12,461 nucleotides of DNA from an uncultured Eubacteriales bacterium (GTDB lineage: Bacteria; Bacillota; Clostridia; Christensenellales; CAG-138): NCBI GenBank assembly GCA_900547135.1, contig URFJ01000050.1:1-12461 (forward strand). The letters run 5' to 3'. Within the stretch, counting starts at the first letter, position 1, and each line of letters begins with the position of its first letter. A program made the position numbers and the translations under genes. Below are positions 6,975-12,461 of the stretch, piece by piece. The notes under the pieces were generated by a model. The model was not told where the DNA came from. It did no database searches and saw only the letters and a program-made list of their open reading frames with translations.

Positions 6975-7686
6975 TATACTCACCCTGTTCCCAGATATGT
7001 TTCATGGCGTGCTTAGCTCAAGCATTCTGAAACGCGCTTCCGATGCTGGTATAATGGATTTCAGGCTTCATAATATCCGGGATTATTCGGCCTCAAAGCA
7101 TAGAAATACGGACGATTATTCGTTTGGCGGCGGCGCGGGAATGGTGATGATGCCTCAACCAATATTCGATTGCTTGGATACCATACTGGGGGATGGCGAT
7201 TCAGCGCGTTTGATATGCACCACTCCCAGAGGCAGGGTCCTAAATCAGCGCATAGCCAGGGAGCTGTCCATCGAAAAAAGGATTGTTATACTGTGCGGCC
7301 ATTATGAGGGAATAGATGAGCGTGCGATGTCCTTGTTTGATGATGAGATCTCCGTGGGAGATTATGTATTAACCGGAGGCGAAATCCCAGCTATGGCCAT
7401 AGTGGACTGCGTCTCACGATTAATCCCGGGAGTGCTGGGTTCCGAAGAATCGACAGAGGACGAATCATTTTCCTATGGGTTGCTAGAATACCCGCAGTAT
7501 ACAAGGCCGGCTGATTACCGCGGCAATAGAGTGCCCGACGTATTGCTCAATGGAAACCATGCGGCTATAAATAGGTGGCGAAGAGAGCAATCGCTGCTAA
7601 TGACGCTAAGGCGCAGGCCCGATCTTCTGAAGACAGCTGAGCTATCTGATAAAGATAGAGAATATTTAGAACAGATTCAAGAATAG
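6964..7686 (+). CDS. trmD: tRNA (guanine37-N1)-methyltransferase TrmD
   Basis: TrmD transfers a methyl group from S-adenosylmethionine to N1 of G37, next to the anticodon, preventing +1 frameshifting. It acts in the cytoplasm as a SPOUT-fold dimer. The 240-residue product has the standard length, with the N-terminal RIDILTLFPDMF, DDYSFGGGAGMVM, and the trefoil-knot SAM-binding segments LCGHYEGIDER (110-120) and SVGDYVLTGGE (130-140). The linker and C-terminal domain contain GLLEYPQYTRPADYRG and LLNGNHAAINRWR. In the linker, Glu167 stands just before Ser-Phe where H. influenzae TrmD has its proposed catalytic Asp169; Asp166 is adjacent. Translation starts at TTG with a strong upstream site, overlapping rimM by 11 bases, so the two are coupled and expression may be kept below rimM. 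A promoter follows before rplS. Confidence 0.97.
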   Translation: MRIDILTLFPDMFHGVLSSSILKRASDAGIMDFRLHNIRDYSASKHRNTDDYSFGGGAGMVMMPQPIFDCLDTILGDGDSARLICTTPRGRVLNQRIARELSIEKRIVILCGHYEGIDERAMSLFDDEISVGDYVLTGGEIPAMAIVDCVSRLIPGVLGSEESTEDESFSYGLLEYPQYTRPADYRGNRVPDVLLNGNHAAINRWRREQSLLMTLRRRPDLLKTAELSDKDREYLEQIQE

Positions 7687-7727
7687 CGGCTGCTTAATAT
7701 CTAGATGATATAGATTGCCGGAATAGC

Positions 7728-7756
7728 TTGAACAGAATAATGGCAAATGCTATAAT
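7728..7756 (+). promoter_or_regulatory. Strong extended -10 promoter for rplS
   Basis: TTGAAC (7728-7733), a 17-base spacer, and TATAAT (7751-7756) preceded by the extended -10 element TGC (7748-7750). Transcription should start near 7762-7763, giving a leader of about 64 bases. A separate promoter lets L19 be made at higher level than the trmD transcript, which shows no convincing terminator before it. Confidence 0.8.
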
Positions 7757-7762
7757 TAAATT

Positions 7763-7826
7763 TAGACAATGTGCGGTCCGCTGCGCTTGGATAGCGTATG
7801 AACGCCCATGAGGAAGGAGAATTAAT
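7763..7826 (+). promoter_or_regulatory. Structured rplS 5' leader, candidate L19 autoregulatory leader
   Basis: The predicted untranslated leader can fold into two small hairpins. GTGCGG (7771-7776) pairs with CTGCGC (7781-7786) over a TCCG tetraloop, using two wobble pairs; GCGT (7794-7797) pairs with ACGC (7802-7805) over ATGA. The ribosome binding site AAGGAGA (7814-7820) follows, six bases before the ATG. A leader RNA family is known upstream of rplS in Firmicutes (L19 leader). Position and size fit, but I cannot confirm a match to its consensus. Confidence 0.35.
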
Positions 7827-8180
7827 ATGTCTGATATCATTCGAGAACTTGAAAAGGAACAGCTTCGTACCGATCTTCCCAAGCTGGAGATAGGCGACAC
7901 TGTACGAGTATTTGTGAAGGTTATAGAGGGCTCGCGCGAGAGGCTTCAAAACTTTGAGGGAACGGTTATTAAGATGCAGGGCGGCGGAATAAGAAAGACC
8001 TTTACCGTTCGCAGGTTGTCATACGGGATAGGTGTAGAAAGAACATTCCCATATAATAGCCCCCGTATTGGCCGCATTGAAGTTGTACGCCATGGTAAAG
8101 TACGCAGGGCAAAGCTCTATTATCTGAGGGATCGCGTCGGCAAAGCGGCTAAGGTAGCGGAACGTATAGTAGAAAAATAA
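7827..8180 (+). CDS. rplS: 50S ribosomal protein L19
   Basis: L19 sits at the 30S-50S interface and contributes to an intersubunit bridge. The 117-residue product has the normal length and conserved blocks: the N-terminal helix IIRELEKEQLRTDLP, GDTVRVFVKVIEGSRER (23-39), the core FEGTVI, RRLSYGIGVERTFP, and the C-terminal VRHGKVRRAKLYYLRDR. ATG at 7827 follows AAGGAGA by six bases. It has its own promoter and leader upstream and a terminator-like hairpin downstream, so it can be expressed as a single-gene unit within the larger cluster. Confidence 0.98.
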   Translation: MSDIIRELEKEQLRTDLPKLEIGDTVRVFVKVIEGSRERLQNFEGTVIKMQGGGIRKTFTVRRLSYGIGVERTFPYNSPRIGRIEVVRHGKVRRAKLYYLRDRVGKAAKVAERIVEK

Positions 8181-8196
8181 GCAGAATTCAATTAAC

Positions 8197-8221
8197 GCCC
8201 CCATGCTTAGGCAATGGGGGC
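8197..8221 (+). terminator. Terminator-like hairpin after rplS
   Basis: GCCCCCAT (8197-8204) and ATGGGGGC (8214-8221) form a perfect 8-bp, GC-rich stem with a 9-base loop that could close by two further GC pairs. The following TTACTATAGTTATAT is A/T-rich but not a clean T-run, so termination is probably partial, which would let some transcription continue into rbgA. No good alternative promoter for rbgA is visible in the gap. Confidence 0.55.
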
Positions 8222-8259
8222 TTACTATAGTTATATATAATAATTTGGATGCTGTTTTT

Positions 8260-8264
8260 GGAGG
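8260..8264 (+). promoter_or_regulatory. Ribosome binding site deciding the rbgA start
   Basis: GGAGG lies three bases from ATG 8268 but six bases from the adjacent in-frame ATG 8271. The latter spacing is normal, and the protein then begins MQVQWYPGHM, matching the RbgA family start (QWFPGHMAKA type). Confidence 0.65.
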
Positions 8265-8270
8265 TAGATG

Positions 8271-9134
8271 ATGCAGGTTCAATGGTATCCAGGACATATG
8301 GCTAAGGCGCGCCGTATGCTTATAGAGAACTTAAAGCTTATCGATGTTGTTGTGGAAGTCGTAGACGCGCGAGCTCCCCTTGCTACTAGAAATCCTGATT
8401 TTGAGGAGCTATTTAAGGGGAAAAAGCGGACTGTAATATTGAATAAAAGCGACTTGGCCGATTCATCGGCGTCAAAGCAATGGATTGATCGGTTTAACGC
8501 AAACGGGATGACGGCGGCCGAATTCGTTTCAACCAACATCTCTTTCAGAAAGTCCGCGGCTACCATCATTGAGGATGCGGCAAAAGAGATGGTAATGCGG
8601 ATGAAGGCCAAGGGAGTAAGCAAGACGGTGCGCGCAATGATCGTTGGTATACCAAATGTAGGAAAATCCACGTTTATTAATTGTATTGCAGGAAAGGCCA
8701 GGGCCGTGGTAGGCGACAGGCCAGGGGTGACAAAGGGAAAGCAGTGGGTAAGGATTACCCCTTATTTGGAAATCATGGATACTCCAGGTCTGCTGTGGCC
8801 CAAGTTGGATAATGAGCTTTATGCGCATCACTTAGCGTTTATCGGTTCGATTAACGACGATATTTTGGATACCGAGGCTCTGGCAAGGGAGCTTCTTGAA
8901 GAGCTTATGCGAATATGCCCAAATGCGCTTATTCAGCGTTACAGCGGTTTAGGCGCGTGCGGTGATCCTCTGGACGGCGTATGCAAATCGCGCGGATTTG
9001 TTTTGCCAGGAGGGGGATACGATACATTAAGAGCGGCCAGGACTGTACTTGATGAGTTCAGATCTGGGAAAATAGCGCGTATAACTCTTGAACTTCCGGA
9101 AGCAGAAGAAAGACAGCATGAAGAAACTAAATGA
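8271..9134 (+). CDS. rbgA: Ribosome biogenesis GTPase RbgA (YlqF)
   Basis: RbgA is a circularly permuted GTPase needed for late 50S assembly, binding the 45S precursor before L16 and other late proteins are in place. The 287-residue product shows the permuted motif order: G4 NKSD (58-61), then G1 GIPNVGKST (126-134), the PGVTKGKQW block containing the G2 Thr, and G3 DTPG (170-173). The N-terminal QWYPGHMAKARR is family-typical, and the C-terminal domain contains LIQRY and the final acidic tail. Length is near that of the B. subtilis protein (282). ATG 8271 is chosen over 8268 on ribosome-binding-site spacing; the difference is one methionine. Its 3' end overlaps rnhB by 17 bases. It follows rplS, as in B. 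subtilis, and in role it joins the ribosome-assembly theme of the cluster. Confidence 0.97.
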   Translation: MQVQWYPGHMAKARRMLIENLKLIDVVVEVVDARAPLATRNPDFEELFKGKKRTVILNKSDLADSSASKQWIDRFNANGMTAAEFVSTNISFRKSAATIIEDAAKEMVMRMKAKGVSKTVRAMIVGIPNVGKSTFINCIAGKARAVVGDRPGVTKGKQWVRITPYLEIMDTPGLLWPKLDNELYAHHLAFIGSINDDILDTEALARELLEELMRICPNALIQRYSGLGACGDPLDGVCKSRGFVLPGGGYDTLRAARTVLDEFRSGKIARITLELPEAEERQHEETK

Positions 9135-9765
9135 ACTTGAAAGGTTGTCCAAACTAACAATATACGAAAAACCCTTTTGGGACAAGGGATTGCAGGTTGC
9201 TGGCATGGACGAAGTTGGGCGTGGTCCGTTAGCTGGGCCGGTTATGGCGGCATGTGTAGTGATGCCTTCGGTAAATCTTATTGAAGGTGTTAACGACTCA
9301 AAAAAACTTACCGTACTTAAACGGGAAGCGCTAAATACATTAATACGTAAAAATGCTATAGCATATGGAATTGGAAAGTCTGACGAACGGGAGATAGATG
9401 AATTAAATATTTTAAATGCGACGAAGCTTGCGTTTTCAAGGGCGTTTAAGAATATGCCGTCTGGATTTATGCCAGATGCTGTGCTTATAGACGCCGTCAA
9501 GGGCGTAGCCATACCTGTTGAGCAGATAGCGATAATACACGGGGATGCAATCAGCTATGTAATAGCTGCGGCATCAATCGTCGCAAAGGTGGAGAGGGAC
9601 GCGTTTATGATAAAAATGGACGAGCTTTATCCGCAATATGGGTTTAGACGAAACAAAGGATACGGAACAAAAGAACATATGGACGCCTTGATCAAATACG
9701 GTCCCTGTCCAATACACCGCAAAAGCTTTATCAAGAAAATCACAGGTGGCGTATTACATGAATAG
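9118..9765 (+). CDS. rnhB: Ribonuclease HII
   Basis: RNase HII cuts the RNA strand of RNA-DNA hybrids and nicks at single ribonucleotides misincorporated into DNA, starting ribonucleotide excision repair. From ATG 9118 the protein has 215 residues. The DEDD metal site is intact: Asp31 and Glu32 in GMDEVGRGPLAGP, Asp125 in LIDAVKG, and Asp161 in SIVAKVERD. Further family blocks are GDAISYVIAAASI, NKGYGTKEH and GPCPIHRKSF. The start is a judgement: TTG 9088 is in frame and would add ten residues, but it has no ribosome binding site, whereas ATG 9118 is a standard codon overlapping rbgA by 17 bases, where coupling can supply initiation. The 3' end overlaps yraN by eight bases. The rbgA-rnhB pair is the usual Firmicute arrangement. 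Confidence 0.96.
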   Translation: MKKLNELERLSKLTIYEKPFWDKGLQVAGMDEVGRGPLAGPVMAACVVMPSVNLIEGVNDSKKLTVLKREALNTLIRKNAIAYGIGKSDEREIDELNILNATKLAFSRAFKNMPSGFMPDAVLIDAVKGVAIPVEQIAIIHGDAISYVIAAASIVAKVERDAFMIKMDELYPQYGFRRNKGYGTKEHMDALIKYGPCPIHRKSFIKKITGGVLHE

Positions 9766-10111
9766 GTCATCATTGGGAAAATATGGAGAGGATATCGCAT
9801 TTAAATATCTGCAAAACAAGGGGCTTGTTCCAAAACAAAGGAATTTTCGTGCCGGTCGCTATGAAATTGATCTCGTTATGGAGGATTCGGGCGGATGCAT
9901 AGTATTCATTGAGGTAAAGACCAGAAGAAGCGATAAATACGGCATGGGAAGAGAAGCGGTTGGATGGAGAAAGCAGGCAAATATCATAGCGGCTGCTGAG
10001 AATTACATATATGAAAATGGTTTATATGAACGAAAGGTCCGGTTTGATGTGGTGGAAGTGGATCTGAAAAATAGCAAAATAACCCACATTGAAGACGCTT
10101 TTCAGACATAA
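9758..10111 (+). CDS. yraN: YraN family (UPF0102) nuclease-fold protein
   Basis: A 117-residue member of UPF0102, a small family with a PD-(D/E)XK endonuclease-like fold and no firmly assigned function; links to DNA uptake or repair have been suggested from gene neighbourhoods. The expected catalytic pattern is present: Glu11 in GKYGED, Glu36 and Asp38 in YEIDLV, and Glu52-Val-Lys54 in FIEVKTR. Most relatives have GEIDL, so Tyr replaces Gly here, while the acidic residues remain. The start is ATG 9758, eight bases after AGGTGG (9744-9749); the in-frame GTG 9746 is part of that binding site and can be excluded. It overlaps the rnhB stop by eight bases, so it is the last gene of this coupled run. 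In many Firmicutes comM or other processing genes follow; here an envelope gene does. Confidence 0.93.
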   Translation: MNRSSLGKYGEDIAFKYLQNKGLVPKQRNFRAGRYEIDLVMEDSGGCIVFIEVKTRRSDKYGMGREAVGWRKQANIIAAAENYIYENGLYERKVRFDVVEVDLKNSKITHIEDAFQT

Positions 10112-10125
10112 TTTAAACAATTCCT

Positions 10126-10153
10126 TTGCTTAAAGGCAAATATATGCTATTAT
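10126..10153 (+). promoter_or_regulatory. Probable promoter for the envelope glycosyltransferase-like gene
   Basis: TTGCTT (10126-10131), a 16-base spacer, and TATTAT (10148-10153) preceded by the extended -10 element TGC (10145-10147). Start of transcription would be near 10160, about 27 bases before the TTG start. The -35 region also holds a small inverted repeat, TTTGC/GCAAA (10125-10129/10135-10139). No U-tract follows it, so I do not call a terminator after yraN. Confidence 0.6.
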
Positions 10154-10186
10154 TACATATATTAAGGACAGAATGGAAGTGATAAC

Positions 10187-12461
10187 TTGCGCAAACATGT
10201 TATAGTATTTCTTATTTTTGCTCTTCTATCGGCGATTTCGTTTACAGGCTGCGGTGTGCCAACAGTAGAAAATCCTGAAATAAAAAACGGTGGGTTTGAT
10301 ACTGGGAGCTCAGACCTTCCAAACGAATGGTATGCCGATGGCTGGAATACAACCGTGCAGGATTCAGCGGTTGACGTGCAATCCGTCGATGGGCGTGATT
10401 CATGCGCACATATTACCAACTTTATTGCTAATGACTACAGGCTGTGCCAATCTGTTCGCGTTAATCCAAATGCATATTACAGGCTTTCCTGCGATGTAAA
10501 AACATCTGGCATAATAGGCGGAGCTGGCGCTAATATATCTATAATCGACTCATCAGCGTCGTCAACCGCAATAACGGGAACAACACAGTGGCAGCGCATC
10601 GAACTTATTGGAAAGACAGCGTCAGATCAAAAGGAATTGATTGTTGCGATAAGACTGGGCGGATACGGTCTGCTGTCCTCAGGCGAGGCGTGGTTTGATA
10701 ACTTTACGATTGAGGAGCTTGATAAAGCCCCGTCAGGAGTAATAGCTGATTTTAAGCTCTTGGAAACCAAAGCAGAGGCACAGGAACCCGAAAAAGGCGT
10801 AGTACCCTATATGGGCGCTATGATACTTGCCGTACTGCTGTCGGGCATACTGTTCATATTGATATATAGGTTTATTATAACGCGTCCATCAAAAGGACTT
10901 GAAGTTAATAATACGAGCAAATCGGCCATTGTAGCCATCCTTGGAGCGGCGTTTATTCTGAGGGTAATTTTGTCTCTGATATTTGTCGGGCATTCAACCG
11001 ATATTACGTGCTTTTCTTCATGGTCGAATACGCTTGCGCAAGTCGGTATGGGAAAATTCTATACCACGACGAGCTTCTGTGATTATCCCCCAGGATATAT
11101 GTATATTCTGTGGATACTGGGCAAGGCCGGAGGTTTGCTTGGCCTGTCAACCGGTTCGCCGCTATATATAATTCTGCTTAAGCTCCCCTCAATACTGGCT
11201 GACCTTGCGCTTGCCTATATTGTGTACAGGCTTGCCTCTAGCAGGTTTTCAAGGAACGTAACAATAGCTCTTACCGCACTAACGGCCTTAAACCTGGCAT
11301 TTGCTTTTATAAGCGGCGGCTGGGGCCAGATTGACCAGCTTTTGGGGATTTCAGTGTTTGCAGCAGCATACCTGTTTATAACAAACAGAAAAGTAGCGGC
11401 TGGGGCCGTATATGGGCTGGCGATTCTTTTGAAGCCGCAGGCGTTGATGGTTGGCCCTCTTTTTGCCGTTGCCTATGTAATATACATTATTGACAGCGGA
11501 AAGGATTGGAAGAAGTCGCTTGCGAAAACCGCGCTTGCGGTGGCATCGGCAGTTGCGCTGATCTTTGCCGCAACGCTTCCATTCAAAGGAAACCAGGACC
11601 TGTTCTGGTTTATGGACAAGTATGTAAACACGGCTACCTCGTATGGGTACGCGAGCGTGGAAGCGTTTAACCTGTTCTCCCTGTTCGGCGGTAACTGGGC
11701 TAAAATTGATAGCACCTTCCTTGTGTTCTCATATGGTACGTGGGGAACGATATTTATAGCCATTTCATGCCTCTACAGCGCGTTCCTATATATTAAAGGG
11801 CGAAGGAGCAATCAGTATTGCCTTGTTCTCTGCCTAGCCTTCCTGTTTGCAGCCCTGTTTACCACAGGACACTACATGCATGAGCGCTATCTTTTTCCAG
11901 CGCTGTCGCTGCTAATCATTGCCTTTATAATGTATAACGATAAGCGGCTTTTGGTAACGTTTGGATGGTTCAGCGCATCGCTTCTTTTCAATGCGTTGGC
12001 CGCATTCGTTATTGTGGATAACCAGCAGGCAAGGGGCCTTACCTATGATATCATGACTATAGTTGGTTCCTTTATGAACGTCGCCACTTTTGCGTACTTT
12101 GCATACGTGTGTACGGACATCATGGTAAAAAAAAGGTTTAAATCCTTGATATCGATTAAAAAAGATAAGGATAAAAAAAAAGACAAAAGGGTAGAGGAGA
12201 ATTATAAAAAAGAAGAAGCCAAGATTCTACCGGAGCCTACTGACAATAAACTGAGACTGACAAAGCGGGACAAGCTGTTTTGTATAGTGCTTACAGCGGT
12301 GTATGCAGTGATCGCGTTATTAAACCTGGGGTCGCTGCAGGCGCCTGAGACCGAATGGAAGGCGGTAAGCGGCGACAGCGCGGCCATCACCTTCAGCAGC
12401 GCCGCACCGGCGATAGGGGAGATAAGGGTGTTCGGCGGGCTTTACGAGGGCGAGTTTAAGC
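10187..12461 (+). CDS. Lipoprotein-like, carbohydrate-binding-like and GT-C membrane glycosyltransferase fusion; 3' end cut by window
   Basis: The frame opens at TTG 10187 and shows no stop to the window end (758 codons, incomplete). GGAAGTGA (10175-10182) serves as binding site; an in-frame TAA at 10163 bars earlier starts. In order: a signal peptide with lipobox-like FTGC (Cys22, Phe at -3 being atypical); a beta-rich domain (about 28-178) resembling CBM4/9 modules, with NGGFD and WFDNF; a first membrane helix (about 206-229); and a polytopic body of roughly a dozen helices to about 640. The body carries Asp272 in STDITCF, DYPPGY (299-304), GGWGQIDQ (377-384), KPQA (416-419) and HERYLFPAL (565-573), matching Gpi18/PIG-M-like GT-C mannosyltransferases, which use polyprenyl-phosphate sugars on the outer face. 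A Lys-rich cytoplasmic linker (647-697) leads to another helix (about 699-720) and a second, truncated domain. Substrate and sugar are unknown; cell-wall polymer or protein glycosylation are guesses. The domain calls come from motif reading only. Confidence 0.8.
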   Translation, partial: MRKHVIVFLIFALLSAISFTGCGVPTVENPEIKNGGFDTGSSDLPNEWYADGWNTTVQDSAVDVQSVDGRDSCAHITNFIANDYRLCQSVRVNPNAYYRLSCDVKTSGIIGGAGANISIIDSSASSTAITGTTQWQRIELIGKTASDQKELIVAIRLGGYGLLSSGEAWFDNFTIEELDKAPSGVIADFKLLETKAEAQEPEKGVVPYMGAMILAVLLSGILFILIYRFIITRPSKGLEVNNTSKSAIVAILGAAFILRVILSLIFVGHSTDITCFSSWSNTLAQVGMGKFYTTTSFCDYPPGYMYILWILGKAGGLLGLSTGSPLYIILLKLPSILADLALAYIVYRLASSRFSRNVTIALTALTALNLAFAFISGGWGQIDQLLGISVFAAAYLFITNRKVAAGAVYGLAILLKPQALMVGPLFAVAYVIYIIDSGKDWKKSLAKTALAVASAVALIFAATLPFKGNQDLFWFMDKYVNTATSYGYASVEAFNLFSLFGGNWAKIDSTFLVFSYGTWGTIFIAISCLYSAFLYIKGRRSNQYCLVLCLAFLFAALFTTGHYMHERYLFPALSLLIIAFIMYNDKRLLVTFGWFSASLLFNALAAFVIVDNQQARGLTYDIMTIVGSFMNVATFAYFAYVCTDIMVKKRFKSLISIKKDKDKKKDKRVEENYKKEEAKILPEPTDNKLRLTKRDKLFCIVLTAVYAVIALLNLGSLQAPETEWKAVSGDSAAITFSSAAPAIGEIRVFGGLYEGEFK
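12173..12181 (+). repeat. A9 homopolymer in the Lys-rich linker of the GT-C-like gene
   Basis: Nine consecutive A bases read as three in-frame AAA Lys codons; an A8 tract lies nearby at 12127-12134. Adding one A leads to TAA after about ten codons, and removing one leads to TAG after about four. Either slip would end the protein after the membrane body and before the last helix and C-terminal domain. Lys-rich linkers often contain such runs by composition alone. Confidence 0.5.

Noticed and set aside
7687..7720. Possible terminator after trmD (CGGC/GCCG ends)
   Set aside because: Only four outer pairs form, with poor inner pairing and no T-tract.
8222..8241. TATAAT at 8236-8241 as a possible rbgA promoter
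   Set aside because: No acceptable -35 hexamer lies 16-18 bases upstream; the region is simply A/T-rich after the hairpin.
9088..9117. Upstream TTG start for rnhB adding ten residues
   Set aside because: There is no ribosome binding site before it, and the added residues are Lys-rich and not family-typical.
10290..10499. Plus-strand 69-codon frame, and another at 10983-11171, within the glycosyltransferase-like gene
   Set aside because: Both lie out of frame within one uninterrupted 758-codon frame with signal peptide, helices and motifs; no frameshift is needed to explain the region.

Overview
The window is a stretch of bacterial chromosome with one strong gene order: smc - ftsY - ylxM - ffh - rpsP - khpA - rimM - trmD - rplS - rbgA - rnhB - yraN, all on the + strand. 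This is the SRP / ribosome-maturation block of Firmicutes. Two points favour a Clostridia-like lineage: ylxM lies next to ffh, and ylqD, which separates khpA (ylqC) from rimM in Bacillus subtilis, is missing. Strong AGGAGG-type ribosome binding sites, -35/-10 promoters of the housekeeping sigma factor and intermediate base composition fit. Genus cannot be told from the sequence alone.

Layout. Positions 1-4024 hold the 3' four-fifths of smc (chromosome condensation), cut by the window edge, and ftsY (SRP receptor). A 118-base gap follows. It holds a terminator-like hairpin, a near-consensus promoter nested in that hairpin, and a perfect 10-bp inverted repeat at the predicted transcript start. 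Positions 4143-7686 are a tightly packed run with gaps of at most about 50 bases and several overlapping start/stop codons: ylxM, ffh, rpsP, khpA, rimM, trmD. A second strong promoter and a structured leader precede rplS (7827-8180), which is followed by a terminator-like hairpin. Then rbgA, rnhB and yraN overlap one another (8271-10111).

The genes form functional groups. FtsY, Ffh and YlxM belong to co-translational membrane targeting. S16, RimM, L19 and RbgA are ribosomal proteins or assembly factors. TrmD modifies tRNA. KhpA is an RNA-binding KH protein. SMC and RNase HII maintain the chromosome, and YraN is a nuclease-fold protein of unclear role.

The window's accessory part starts at about 10112. 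After a probable promoter, one frame opens with a TTG start at 10187 and runs without a stop to the window end, at least 758 codons. It encodes an apparent lipoprotein signal peptide, an extracytoplasmic carbohydrate-binding-like beta domain, a polytopic membrane body resembling GT-C glycosyltransferases of the Gpi18/PIG-M type, a Lys-rich cytoplasmic linker with an A9 tract, and another membrane helix leading into a second extracytoplasmic domain cut by the window. This protein is the least ordinary item here. The rest is conserved housekeeping DNA, where the interesting points are regulatory (nested terminator/promoter, 5'-end hairpin) or small departures from family consensus. I see no mobile element, CRISPR array, tRNA, rRNA or SRP RNA gene.
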